From NCBI RefSeq assembly GCF_900142295.1, contig NZ_FSRL01000001.1:434001-498000 (forward strand): DNA of 64,000 nt, given 5' to 3'. The notes under the pieces are model-generated. The model was given only the letters and a program-made list of their open reading frames with translations, was not told the origin of the DNA and ran no database searches. Below are positions 36,931 to 47,619 of this stretch, piece by piece; the first letter of the stretch is position 1; each line of letters begins with the position of its first letter. The translations under genes and the position numbers were made by a program. This DNA is from Vannielia litorea. Lineage in GTDB: Bacteria > Pseudomonadota > Alphaproteobacteria > Rhodobacterales > Rhodobacteraceae.

Positions 36931-37310
36931 ACATCTCTCAAGCCGCCACCCGCGCTGGTCTGCCGGCAAAGACCATCCGCTACTACGAGGACATAGGCCT
37001 CATCTCTCCCCATCGCGACGCCAACGGCTATCGCAGCTTTTCGGAGAACCTTGTCCACAAGCTGCACTTCCTCGCCCGCGCCCGAGGGCTGGGATTCGCC
37101 ATCGAGGACTGCCGCACTCTGCTCGCGCTCTACGAAGACAGCGGGCGCGCCTCGGCAGACGTGAAAGCGATCGCGCAGGAGCATCTTGCAAAGATCGAGG
37201 CCAAGATCGCCGAACTCTGCGCTATGCGCGACACGCTGACCGAACTGGTTCATGCCTGTGCCGGCGACCACCGCCCGGAGTGTCCGATCCTGAATGGGCT
37301 GGAGGGCTAG
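36927..37310 (+). CDS. cueR: MerR family Cu(I)-responsive regulator CueR
   Basis: The 127-residue protein has the MerR helix-turn-helix (MNISQAATRAGLPAKTIRYYEDIGLI), a coiled-coil dimerisation helix, and the C-terminal metal loop CAGDHRPEC (Cys-x7-Cys) that defines Cu(I)-sensing members. It should activate copA at the promoter 34339-34370. The position downstream of and overlapping copA makes it autoregulated through its target operon. It ends 4 nt from the convergent puuD gene. Confidence 0.93.
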   Translation: MNISQAATRAGLPAKTIRYYEDIGLISPHRDANGYRSFSENLVHKLHFLARARGLGFAIEDCRTLLALYEDSGRASADVKAIAQEHLAKIEAKIAELCAMRDTLTELVHACAGDHRPECPILNGLEG

Positions 37311-37314
37311 GCGC

Positions 37315-38589
37315 CTACTGCGCCGCGGCCTCGGCCAGCCGGTAGGGCAGGGGAAGGCCTGCCATACCCGCCCTGTACCACGCCCGGATCGCCGCGCGTT
37401 CCTCGGGTTCCATCCAGCTCACATTGGCCGGCGGCATCGCCTCGCTCACGCCGGCTTGCAGGTAGATCTGCCGCGCGGCGCGCAGAATGTCGGGCCGGGT
37501 TTCGAGCAGGATGTGCTTGGGCGCATAGGGCACGCCCTCGTAGGCCGTTTCGCGGGCATGGCACATGGAGCAGCGGCCCAGAACGATGCTCTCCACCTCG
37601 TCAAAGCCCTCCACCGCCGCAAGGATCTCCTGCCGGGGTGTCAGGGCGGCTGCCTCCGCCTCTTCATGGCTGTCGTGCGTGAGCCCCGCGGTCGAAAGCC
37701 ACATGACGAGCACGAAGAGCCCTGCGGTGACGGCCCATGTCCACCAGGGCCAGGGCTTGCCCATGTGCTTGGTGTTGAAGAAATGCCGGATCGTGACCCC
37801 CATCAGAAAGACCAGCCCCGCGATGATCCACGCATACTCGGTGGCAAAGGCCAGCGGGTAGTGGTTGGAGAGCATCAGGAACAGCACCGGCAGGGTGAGG
37901 TAGTTGTTGTGGGTCGAGCGCAGCTTGGCGATCTTGCCGTATTTGGCATCAGGCGTGCGGCCCGCCTTGAGGTCGGCCACCACGATGCGCTGGTTGGGCA
38001 TGATGATGAAGAAAACGTTGGCGGTCATGATCGTGGCGGTGAAGGCACCGAGGTGCAGCATCATCGCGCGGCCGGTGAAGATCTGGGAATAGCCCCAGCC
38101 CATCGCCATCAACAGGCAGAACAGCAGCACCATCAGCAGGGTCGGCCGCATGGCCATGCCGCTCTTGCATAGAAAATCGTAGACCAGCCAGCCGATCGTC
38201 AGTGAGCCAGCCGAGATCAGGATCGCCTGCCACGGCGCCAAATCGGCCTTGGCTGCGTCGATCAGATAGAGTTCCGCGCCGACCCAGTAGACGATGGCCA
38301 GGAGTGCCGCGCCCGAAAGCCATGTGGTGTAGCTCTGCCACTTGAACCACACGAGGTGGTCGGGCAATTCGCGCGGGGCGACGGTGAATTTCTTCATCTG
38401 GTAGAAGCCGCCGCCATGCACCTGCCACTCCTCGCCCGCCACACCCTCTCGCCGGTCCGTCGAGGGGCGCAGGCCGAGGTCGAGTGCGATGAAATAGAAG
38501 CTGTCGCCGATCCATGCGATCGCGGCGATGACATGCAGCCAGCGCACGGCAAAGCCGAGCCAGTCCCAGATCGTGGCCAGATCACTCAT
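37315..38589 (-). CDS. puuD: Urate oxidase (hydroxylating), membrane cytochrome c type
   Basis: The 424-residue protein has about eight transmembrane segments (residues 10-300) followed by a cytochrome c domain with haem motif CSMCH (340-344) and axial Met in MPPANVSWM. This architecture is that of PuuD, which oxidises urate to 5-hydroxyisourate at the membrane. Its product is the substrate of UraH. ATG 38589 was chosen because homology starts at MSDLATIWDWLGFAVRW. Confidence 0.93.
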   Translation of the reverse strand: MSDLATIWDWLGFAVRWLHVIAAIAWIGDSFYFIALDLGLRPSTDRREGVAGEEWQVHGGGFYQMKKFTVAPRELPDHLVWFKWQSYTTWLSGAALLAIVYWVGAELYLIDAAKADLAPWQAILISAGSLTIGWLVYDFLCKSGMAMRPTLLMVLLFCLLMAMGWGYSQIFTGRAMMLHLGAFTATIMTANVFFIIMPNQRIVVADLKAGRTPDAKYGKIAKLRSTHNNYLTLPVLFLMLSNHYPLAFATEYAWIIAGLVFLMGVTIRHFFNTKHMGKPWPWWTWAVTAGLFVLVMWLSTAGLTHDSHEEAEAAALTPRQEILAAVEGFDEVESIVLGRCSMCHARETAYEGVPYAPKHILLETRPDILRAARQIYLQAGVSEAMPPANVSWMEPEERAAIRAWYRAGMAGLPLPYRLAEAAAQ

Positions 38590-38708
38590 GAGGTGCCCCG
38601 AGTTGTCCCTTGTCGACCCCAGCGTAGCCGACCGATGGCCCATGTCCATCGACAACCCCGGCAATCCGGGCCGCCGGAGCGGCCAGATGCCGGAATTTCA
38701 GGCATTTG

Positions 38709-40813
<2,105 letters not shown>

Positions 40814-40834
40814 GGCCTCGCTCCGCCCGCCGTG

Positions 40835-41953
40835 TCATATCTTCAGAGCAAGCGAAGGTGACAGCACGTCGATTCCCAGCGCCCGACCCACCGCGTAGTT
40901 CGTCAATCGCCCGGCATGGGTATTGAGGCCCGCCAGCAGATGCTCATCCGACTCGCAGGCGGCCTTCCAGCCCTTGTTGGCCAGGGCGATGATGAAGGGC
41001 AAGGTGGCGTTGCCGAGGGCGATGGTCGAGGTTCGGGGCACCGCGCCGGGCATGTTGGCGACGCAATAGTGCACGATCCCGTCGACCTCGTAGATCGGGT
41101 CTTCGTGAGTGGTGGCCTTGGACGTCTCGAAACACCCGCCCTGGTCGATCGCCACGTCCACCAGAACCGCGCCTGGTTTCATGCTGCCAAGCTGCGCCCG
41201 GCTCACCAGCTTGGGTGCAGCCGCTCCAGGGATCAGCACCGCGCCTACCACCATATCGGCGCGGGCGACCAGGTCTGCCGTGGTGGCGGCAGACGCATAG
41301 CGGGTGGTGAACTCGCCCCTGAAGGCATCGTCGAGGTAGCGCAGGCGGGGCAGCGAGCGGTCCAGCACCACCACATCCGCCCCCATTCCGGCGGCCACGC
41401 GGGCGGCATGGGTGCCGACGACTCCACCGCCGATCACCACCACTTCGGCCGGGCCCACGCCGGGCACGCCACCCATCAGCACGCCGCGCCCGCCATTGGC
41501 CTTCTGCAAGGCCCAGGCCCCCACCTGCGGTGCGAGCTTGCCTGCCACTTCGCTCATCGGCGCGAGCAGGGGCAGGCCGCCAGCGCGGTCGGTGACCGTT
41601 TCATAGGCGATGGCAGTCACGCCGCTCTCCAGCAGGTCCCTGGTCTGGTCCGGATCGGGCGCGAGGTGCAGATATGTGAAGAGAATCTGACCCCCGCGCA
41701 GCAGCTTTCGTTCGGCGGCCTGCGGTTCCTTCACCTTCACCACCATCTCGGCCTCGGAGAACACGTCCTCCGCCGTGTGCGCAATCCGCGCACCTGCGGC
41801 CTCGTAATCGGCATCGGCAAAGCCCGCGCCGGCCCCGGCGCCCGCCTGCATGATCACCTCGTGGCCATTGGCCACGGCCTCCTGCGCCGCGGCGGGTGTG
41901 ACCCCCACGCGGAATTCCTGTGCCTTCACTTCCTTCGGGCATCCGATCTTCAT
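40835..41953 (-). CDS. ald: Alanine dehydrogenase
   Basis: A 372-residue enzyme with MKIGCPKEVKAQEFRVGVTP at the N-terminus, catalytic Lys74 and His95 regions (VKVKEP, YLHLAPD) and the NAD-binding GGGVVGTHAARVAAGMGADV. It interconverts alanine and pyruvate plus ammonia. GGAGG precedes the ATG. It is divergent from an Lrp-type regulator, its probable controller. It could use ammonia released by urease. Confidence 0.96.
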   Translation of the reverse strand: MKIGCPKEVKAQEFRVGVTPAAAQEAVANGHEVIMQAGAGAGAGFADADYEAAGARIAHTAEDVFSEAEMVVKVKEPQAAERKLLRGGQILFTYLHLAPDPDQTRDLLESGVTAIAYETVTDRAGGLPLLAPMSEVAGKLAPQVGAWALQKANGGRGVLMGGVPGVGPAEVVVIGGGVVGTHAARVAAGMGADVVVLDRSLPRLRYLDDAFRGEFTTRYASAATTADLVARADMVVGAVLIPGAAAPKLVSRAQLGSMKPGAVLVDVAIDQGGCFETSKATTHEDPIYEVDGIVHYCVANMPGAVPRTSTIALGNATLPFIIALANKGWKAACESDEHLLAGLNTHAGRLTNYAVGRALGIDVLSPSLALKI

Positions 41954-42039
41954 GAAAAAACCTCCCTTTCCTGCGCCCAGTCTGCCATCGGGGCCTCGCA
42001 ATCGCTTTGACATTTCGCGGGCGCGCAGCCAGCGTGACG

Positions 42040-42053
42040 CGCGATCAATCGCG
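42040..42053. promoter_or_regulatory. Inverted repeat between ald and lrp
   Basis: CGCGAT (42040-42045) and ATCGCG (42048-42053) flank a 2-bp centre, 31 nt upstream of the Lrp-type gene start. A TTGACA lies just before it at 42007-42012. It could be part of an Lrp/AsnC operator. The site is short and GC-rich, so chance occurrence is possible. Confidence 0.35.
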
Positions 42054-42083
42054 TGCCCAAGCCATTCAGCGGGAGAATATTGC

Positions 42084-42548
42084 GTGGAGACGGAAATCGA
42101 CGAGACCGACCGCAGAATTCTTGCGGCGCTCCAGCGGCGCGGGCGCATGACCTCGGCAGAGCTTGCCGAAGCGGTCAACCTCTCTCCCTCGGCCTGTCAC
42201 CGCAGGGTTCAGCGGCTCGAGAAGAACAGCGTGATCCGCGACTACGTGGCCTTGCTCGATGCCCGAAAACTCGGCCTCGCCACCACCGTCTTCGTCGAGA
42301 TCAAGCTCGCCGGCCAGACAGATGACATTCTCGATGCCTTCGAAAAGGCCGTTGCCCGGGTGCCGGCCGTCCTCGAGTGCCATCTGCTCGGCGGTGCGGC
42401 CGACTACCTTCTGAAGGTGGTGGCGGAAGACACGGAGGATTTTGCCCGCCTCCATCGCCAGTATCTCGCCCGTCTTCCGGGCGTGCAGGGCATGCAGTCG
42501 AGCTTTGCGCTGCGCACCGTGTTCAAGACCACGGCCCTGCCGACCTGA
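42084..42548 (+). CDS. Lrp/AsnC family transcriptional regulator
   Basis: The 154-residue protein has the Lrp helix-turn-helix (ETDRRILAALQRRGRMTSAELAEAVNLSPSACHRRVQRLEK) and a RAM effector domain ending in SFALRTVFKTTALP. GGGAG precedes GTG 42084 by 8 nt. Its divergent position suggests that it activates ald in response to alanine, as known for Lrp-type AldR regulators. Confidence 0.88.
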   Translation: METEIDETDRRILAALQRRGRMTSAELAEAVNLSPSACHRRVQRLEKNSVIRDYVALLDARKLGLATTVFVEIKLAGQTDDILDAFEKAVARVPAVLECHLLGGAADYLLKVVAEDTEDFARLHRQYLARLPGVQGMQSSFALRTVFKTTALPT

Positions 42549-42667
42549 CCTGCGCGATCGGCGCAAGTCGTGCCCTTTCGCCCCGCAGTTTTCGCCATCA
42601 CGCCCCATTGCCGCCACAGGTTTGTATCACAACCGGCAACAATGAGGGGTAGTGCAAGGGGCGATCC

Positions 42668-43825
42668 ATGGGTGGCCTGAACCGTATATTTGCCGTCGTG
42701 GCTTGGCCATTCCTGCTGGCAGGCGTCGGCGCATTCGGTCTTGGCGGCTGGACGCTGTGGGAGGAGTTTCGGACCACCCGCATGCTCCAGGAGGTGGCCG
42801 CCGCGCCGCAGCCACAGGCCGTGCCCATCGAAACATTCGACCCGGCCGCCGATATCCACGCGCTTGGCGAGGTGCACGTCACGGGCCAACTCGATCTCAG
42901 CATGCAGTATGATCTGCTGGCACCGGGCGATGCGGGCGGCGAACACCTTGGCGTGATGATTCCGATCTACGCCCAGACTGCCACCGATACCGGCAGCCCC
43001 GCCCTCGGCGTTCTTCTCTACGATCAGGGGCAGGGCGGCGACACGATCGGGGATGTCGAGGTCAACAGCCTTGTCGCGCAGATCGACGGTGAGGGCGCCG
43101 TCGGCCCCTACATCTCTCTTGGAGGGCAAGTGACCCGTGCCGGTCGGTACCATCCGCTTGTGCTCGACGCTTTCGCCGAGAACGGACGGACCATTGCCGA
43201 GGATTTTCTCGCTGTAGCCCCGTTTCGGGCCGGACGGGCGCAAGACCTCGCGCAGGGCCTGGACGTTGAGAAACCGATGCTGTTCGGTATGGGCGGCACC
43301 ATCGCCGTCTTGCTGGCAATGATCGGATTCTCCCGTGGGCGCGCCGTAAGGCGCAAAGCAGGCCAGCCCGTCAATGCGGTTGCCCAGGAGGTCGCAGGTG
43401 ACACCCTCGACAAGCCAGAATTCGGTTTCGAACAGGAAACCGGGCTCATCGTGATTCCGGCCTACAGCCCTGAAATGGCCGATGGTTCGGCCGGCACGTC
43501 CCTGATGAGAGAGGTCTTGGCGCTTGGGCGGCGCTCGGATGAAACCACTGTCTATTCCGCGCGGCGCGAGGGCATCGACGAGTTTGCCGCGCTCGATAGC
43601 GGCGGCCTCAAACGTCCGCTTGCGGGACGGGGTGTTTCCGAAAAGGTCGCCGGGCCCAAACCCGTGAAAAAGGAAAGCCCGCTTGCCGCCATGCAGGACC
43701 CGTCTCAAGCCGCCGATATCATGGCCGCCGTTCAGGCCGAAATCGCCGGACCTGTGAAGGGCTTGGCGAAGGACGGTGACATGGGAGATATCTTTGCGGC
43801 TGTTCAGGCCGCGGTGCGGACCTAA
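42668..43825 (+). CDS. Conserved-looking two-helix membrane protein of unknown function
   Basis: The 385-residue protein has a membrane helix at about residues 7-28 (VVAWPFLLAGVGAFGLGG), a soluble ~175-residue region that should be periplasmic (IHALGEVHVTGQLDLS), a second helix at about 206-222 (MLFGMGGTIAVLLAMIGF), and a charged, probably disordered cytoplasmic tail with many Ala, Asp and Lys. I do not recognise a family. It is between lrp and mipZ, with a 4-bp tandem repeat immediately downstream. Confidence 0.7.
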   Translation: MGGLNRIFAVVAWPFLLAGVGAFGLGGWTLWEEFRTTRMLQEVAAAPQPQAVPIETFDPAADIHALGEVHVTGQLDLSMQYDLLAPGDAGGEHLGVMIPIYAQTATDTGSPALGVLLYDQGQGGDTIGDVEVNSLVAQIDGEGAVGPYISLGGQVTRAGRYHPLVLDAFAENGRTIAEDFLAVAPFRAGRAQDLAQGLDVEKPMLFGMGGTIAVLLAMIGFSRGRAVRRKAGQPVNAVAQEVAGDTLDKPEFGFEQETGLIVIPAYSPEMADGSAGTSLMREVLALGRRSDETTVYSARREGIDEFAALDSGGLKRPLAGRGVSEKVAGPKPVKKESPLAAMQDPSQAADIMAAVQAEIAGPVKGLAKDGDMGDIFAAVQAAVRT

Positions 43826-43830
43826 TTTTT

Positions 43831-43856
43831 ACCGACCGACCGACCGACCGACCGAC
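43831..43856. repeat. Tetranucleotide microsatellite (ACCG)6
   Basis: Six perfect ACCG units plus AC lie 5 nt after the stop codon of the 385-residue membrane protein, in the 96-nt gap before the convergent mipZ stop, and follow a TTTTT run. Such a repeat can change length by slippage, but here it is outside coding sequence, so only 3' UTR length should vary. Confidence 0.85.
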
Positions 43857-43921
43857 GGCTCTGCCAGTGCGCCGGTCGGCGTGGTGCGGGCCTCCTTTGC
43901 AGGCGAGATCCCCGGCGCGGA

Positions 43922-44731
43922 TCAGAAATCGGCTGTGACGCCGGGCAGCCTGAGATTGGTGATCAGGTCGCGCAACTCCTGCCGGGCGGCGACATTGGAA
44001 ATGTTGAGGCGCTCCACCCCCACATCGCCCAGATCCAGCAGAGTCAGGCCGCGCGGGAACAGCTCCCGAAAGATCACCCGCTCCGAAAAGCCGGCTGACG
44101 CACGGAATCCGATACGCTTGGAGAGCTTGTCGAGTGCGTCGCCCATCTTCTTCTTGTTGTGCATGGCCTGCGGGCCGAGGCGGTTGCGCACCACCAGCCA
44201 GTCGATCGGTGGCAGCCCGGCCTGGGCCCTGACCTGGCGGGCTGACCAGACCATCTCGGAATAGACCGATGGTCCGAGGATCTTGCCGGTCGAGGGGTCG
44301 ATCCTTGCCAGCAGGTCGAAGTCCACGAAGCTGTCGTTGAGCGGCGTTACAAGGGTATCCGCCAGAGAATGCGCAACCTGACTGAGGCGCGTGTGCGAGC
44401 CGGGGCAGTCGATCAGGATGAAATCCATATCGCCTTCGAGCCCGGCGAGGGCTGCCGACAACCTGCGGTCATAGATGTTTTCACCCGCCTCCAGGCTGGC
44501 CTGGTCGACCTGAGGCAACTCGCGAAAGACCGGCCCGGCCAGCGTGAGCCCCTGACCCTCGGAAAAGACGCGGCGGTTGTCGAGATAGCGGGCAAAGCTG
44601 CGCTGCCGCAGGTCGAGGTCAAGCGCCCCCACTTTCCAGCCCATCCGCGCCAGTGCTGTAGAAATATGCATGGAGGTCGTGGATTTGCCCGACCCGCCCT
44701 TCTCGTTGCCGACGACGATGATATGCGCCAT
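43922..44731 (-). CDS. mipZ: Division plane positioning ATPase MipZ
   Basis: The 269-residue ParA-like protein starts MAHIIVVGNEKGGSGKSTT with the deviant Walker A motif KGGSGKST, and has DLDLRQRSFARYLDNR and LIDCPGSHTRLSQVAHSLAD. These match MipZ, which forms a gradient from the poles and blocks FtsZ assembly there. It is characteristic of alphaproteobacteria. The start ATG at 44731 is followed by homology; a CAATATATTG palindrome at 44792-44801 may be part of its promoter. Confidence 0.93.
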   Translation of the reverse strand: MAHIIVVGNEKGGSGKSTTSMHISTALARMGWKVGALDLDLRQRSFARYLDNRRVFSEGQGLTLAGPVFRELPQVDQASLEAGENIYDRRLSAALAGLEGDMDFILIDCPGSHTRLSQVAHSLADTLVTPLNDSFVDFDLLARIDPSTGKILGPSVYSEMVWSARQVRAQAGLPPIDWLVVRNRLGPQAMHNKKKMGDALDKLSKRIGFRASAGFSERVIFRELFPRGLTLLDLGDVGVERLNISNVAARQELRDLITNLRLPGVTADF

Positions 44732-45249
44732 GGCCCTTGCCCTTCTGGCCGCAGCTTGCGGCGGCCTCTGCCCCATCTTGTTTGGCGCGCACAATATATT
44801 GGGGAGTCACCCCCGAAAAGCGGCTATCCGGCATTTTTGGCAGATCGTGGCGGCTGGGCAGTCGGGGCGCGCCTTGCCCAGGCCAGCCATTGCGGTGCAG
44901 CCCGGATCAGGTCGCTCCCGTTTCGGAGGGTAACCAAGGGGCATCATTTACCGGCATACGCACTCGCGTTCGATTCAGCCGTTCCGCTCTTGCCGGTGCG
45001 GTCCGCAGATGCCCGTGCCGTGGACCTGGGTGAGAGGACAGGGCGGCTTTCGCTCGCTGACCCATGGTGCCGAACGCGCCCCGAACCGGTGGCCTGGGCG
45101 GCTGCCCGCCCTCGGCATCGCATCACGCGATGGTGTTGGCTTTCTCCCTTCAAACCCTGTATTGTTCGCGCCACAAGGCCGCCAACAGAGCGGCTCCTAT
45201 CGGGCGGCTCCGGACCGGAGCGAAAGAACAAGAGGCGGGAACGAGGCAT
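44732..45249. promoter_or_regulatory. Divergent mipZ/tolQ intergenic region
   Basis: A 518-nt stretch without a convincing gene; the ybgC thioesterase often found ahead of tolQ is absent. A possible tolQ promoter is TTGGCT (45136-45141), an 18-bp spacer and TATTGT (45160-45165), 84 nt upstream of the start. The AT-rich palindrome CAATATATTG (44792-44801) lies on the mipZ side. Confidence 0.4.
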
Positions 45250-45945
45250 ATGGGTTCCGAAACAGCTGCTTTGGCGCAGGAGATCGACTTCTCCCTGCTT
45301 GCGCTTTTCATGCGCGCCACCCTGACCGTTAAGATCGTGATGATCCTGCTGATCATCGCGTCCTTCTGGTCGTGGAAGATCATCATCGAGAAGATCATGA
45401 TGTACCGGATGCGCCGGTCGGAGGCAGGAAGCTTTGACCGGGCGTTCTGGTCGGGCGAACCTCTGGACGAGCTCTTCGACCAGATCGGTACCGAGCCTAA
45501 GGGCGCGAGCCAGAAGATCTTTGCCGCAGGCATGATCGAGTGGCGGCGTTCGCACCGTGACGACGGGGCGCTTATTGCCGGAGCCCAGGCGCGGATCGAC
45601 CGCTCGATGGACGTGGCGATCGCCAAGGAAACAGACAAGCTCAACCAGGGTTTGCCGTTCCTGGCGACCGTGGGTTCAACCGCGCCCTTCGTGGGCCTTT
45701 TCGGCACCGTCTGGGGGATCAAGAACTCCTTCGAGGAGATCGCCATTTCCAAGTCCACCGACCTCGCCGTGGTCGCCCCCGGTATCGCCGAGGCGCTGGT
45801 GGCTACCGGCCTCGGGCTGTTGGCGGCCATCCCGGCGGTGATCTTCTACAACAAGCTCTCCAGCGACAGTGACCGCATTGCCGGAAACTACGAGAGCTTC
45901 GCCGACGAGTTCGCGACCATCCTGTCGCGCCAGCTGGACAGCTGA
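45250..45945 (+). CDS. tolQ: Tol-Pal system proton channel subunit TolQ
   Basis: The 231-residue inner-membrane protein has three membrane segments and the MotA/TolQ/ExbB signature GLPFLATVGSTAPFVGLFGTVWGI. With TolR it uses the proton gradient to drive TolA. It is the first gene of a seven- to nine-gene envelope operon. ATG 45250 was chosen from homology to MGSETAALAQEIDFSLLALF. Confidence 0.96.
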   Translation: MGSETAALAQEIDFSLLALFMRATLTVKIVMILLIIASFWSWKIIIEKIMMYRMRRSEAGSFDRAFWSGEPLDELFDQIGTEPKGASQKIFAAGMIEWRRSHRDDGALIAGAQARIDRSMDVAIAKETDKLNQGLPFLATVGSTAPFVGLFGTVWGIKNSFEEIAISKSTDLAVVAPGIAEALVATGLGLLAAIPAVIFYNKLSSDSDRIAGNYESFADEFATILSRQLDS

Positions 45946-45948
45946 GCG

Positions 45949-46425
45949 ATGGGCGCGGGCGTCATCAACACCGGCGGGGGCAACCGCAAGCGCCGCTCCC
46001 GTGGCCGGGGCCGCGCGGCGGCGATGAGCGAGATCAACGTCACGCCCTTTGTCGACGTGATGCTGGTACTGCTGATCATCTTCATGGTGGCCGCGCCCCT
46101 GCTCACCGTCGGCGTGCCGATCCAGCTGCCCGAGACGGCAGCGCAGGCGCTGCCTACCGAGCAGGAGGAGCCGCTGACCATCACCCTGACTGTCGAAGGC
46201 GAGACCCTGATCCAGACCACACCGGTTGAAGAGGGGGCACTGGTCACGCGTCTGCGCGCCATCGCCGCCGAACGCGCCGATGACAAGGTCTTTCTCCGCG
46301 CCGACGGGGCGATTCCCTACGAGCGGGTCATGCGGGTGATGGGTGCGCTCAACGCCGGCGGCTTTGGCAACATCGGCCTGGTGACCGATACCGGCGGACC
46401 CACGCTCGACGGGTCGGACGGGTAG
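45949..46425 (+). CDS. tolR: Tol-Pal system proton channel subunit TolR
   Basis: The 158-residue protein has one membrane helix (FVDVMLVLLIIFMVAAPLL) carrying the protonatable Asp in NVTPFVDVMLVLLI, and a periplasmic ExbD/TolR domain. It begins 3 nt after tolQ. Confidence 0.96.
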   Translation: MGAGVINTGGGNRKRRSRGRGRAAAMSEINVTPFVDVMLVLLIIFMVAAPLLTVGVPIQLPETAAQALPTEQEEPLTITLTVEGETLIQTTPVEEGALVTRLRAIAAERADDKVFLRADGAIPYERVMRVMGALNAGGFGNIGLVTDTGGPTLDGSDG

Positions 46426-46434
46426 GGGGGCGCC

Positions 46435-47619
46435 GTGCCCGAGAAGCTCGACAAAAGCACGATCATTTCCGGCGCGGGCCATCTCGGCCTGATCGGCTGG
46501 GCCTTGATCGGCGGTGTTCTCCATTGGGAATCGCCGCCCGAAACCGTGACCAATGTCAGCATGATCTCGGGCGAGGACTACGCGGCCCTCGTGGCCGATG
46601 CGACCGATCCGGCAAATCCGGGCCCCGAAGTCCCCGAGGCACCCGAGACCCCCGACACGCCCGAGCCTGCCGAGCCTGAAACGCCCGAGCCGCCTGCGCC
46701 GGAGGTGGAGGCACGGCCTTCGGAGGCTCCGCCGCCACGCGCTGCCGAGGTCGCGCCCGACGAGGCGCCCGACACCTCCGCGCTCGAGCCCCTGCCGGAG
46801 GCAGAAGTGACCGAAACCGCGCCGCCAGCGCCCGAGGCGCCTTCGGCCACGCCGGATGAGTCGCCGGGCGCGAGCCTTGTGCTCGACACCTCGAAACGTC
46901 CCAAGGAGCGGCCGGCTCAGCGTGTGGCCCCCACCCCGGCCCAGCCACCCGAGCCCGACGCGGCGGTGGATACCGAGGTGACGGAGGCCGCCGAGCCCAC
47001 ACCGGCCGAGGAAGAGCCGGTACAAGAAGCGCAGGAAGACACCGCGCCCGAGGCGGCCAATACAGAAATCGTCACCGAGGCCGAGGAGCCTGCGGGCGGC
47101 GAAGTCGTAGCGCTCGCCCCTACCGGCTCGCCTCGGCCCAAGAGCCGCCCGGCCCGCCGCGAGCCTCAAGCGGAGCCGGCCCGTGCGGAGACCTCGGCGG
47201 ATACCTCCGATGCCATCGCAGACGCTGTGGCCGACGCCGTCAGCCAGGGACAGGCCGCGTCGGAACCCACCACGACCACGCCCAGCCGCAGCGGCCCGCC
47301 CATGACCGCCGGCGAGAAGGACGCGCTGCGCGTAGCCGTACAGCAGTGCTGGAACGTGGGCAGCCTCTCGACCGATGCGCTGCGCGTCACCGTCACCGTT
47401 CTGGTGGCGATGAACGAGAACGGCACGCCCGATAACGGCTCGATCCGGATGATCGACAGCGAGGGCGGCTCGGGGGATGCTGTGCGCCAGGCCTTCGAGG
47501 CCGCCCGCCGCGCGATCATTCGCTGCGGTGCCCGCGGGTTTCCCCTGCCGGCAGAGAAGTATGGTGAATGGGCCGAGATCGAGATGGTCTTCAATCCCGA
47601 ACGGATGAGGATCAAGTGA
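46435..47619 (+). CDS. tolA: Cell envelope integrity protein TolA
   Basis: The 394-residue protein has an N-terminal membrane helix (HLGLIGWALIGGVLHW) and a long Pro/Glu/Ala-rich linker (residues about 55-285). The C-terminal domain (from about 295) contains two cysteines, VQQCWNVG and IIRCGARG, that should form a disulfide, and ends IEMVFNPERMRIK. It spans the periplasm to contact Pal and TolB. The start is GTG 46435, 9 nt after tolR. Its stop overlaps the next gene by 4 nt. Confidence 0.9.
   Translation: MPEKLDKSTIISGAGHLGLIGWALIGGVLHWESPPETVTNVSMISGEDYAALVADATDPANPGPEVPEAPETPDTPEPAEPETPEPPAPEVEARPSEAPPPRAAEVAPDEAPDTSALEPLPEAEVTETAPPAPEAPSATPDESPGASLVLDTSKRPKERPAQRVAPTPAQPPEPDAAVDTEVTEAAEPTPAEEEPVQEAQEDTAPEAANTEIVTEAEEPAGGEVVALAPTGSPRPKSRPARREPQAEPARAETSADTSDAIADAVADAVSQGQAASEPTTTTPSRSGPPMTAGEKDALRVAVQQCWNVGSLSTDALRVTVTVLVAMNENGTPDNGSIRMIDSEGGSGDAVRQAFEAARRAIIRCGARGFPLPAEKYGEWAEIEMVFNPERMRIK

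Noticed and set aside
44795..45249. A ybgC-like gene ahead of tolQ
   Set aside because: No frame in this stretch shows thioesterase motifs or a ribosome binding site.
46600..47290. Low-complexity Pro/Glu/Ala repeat
   Set aside because: It is the expected flexible linker of TolA and not a separate DNA repeat.
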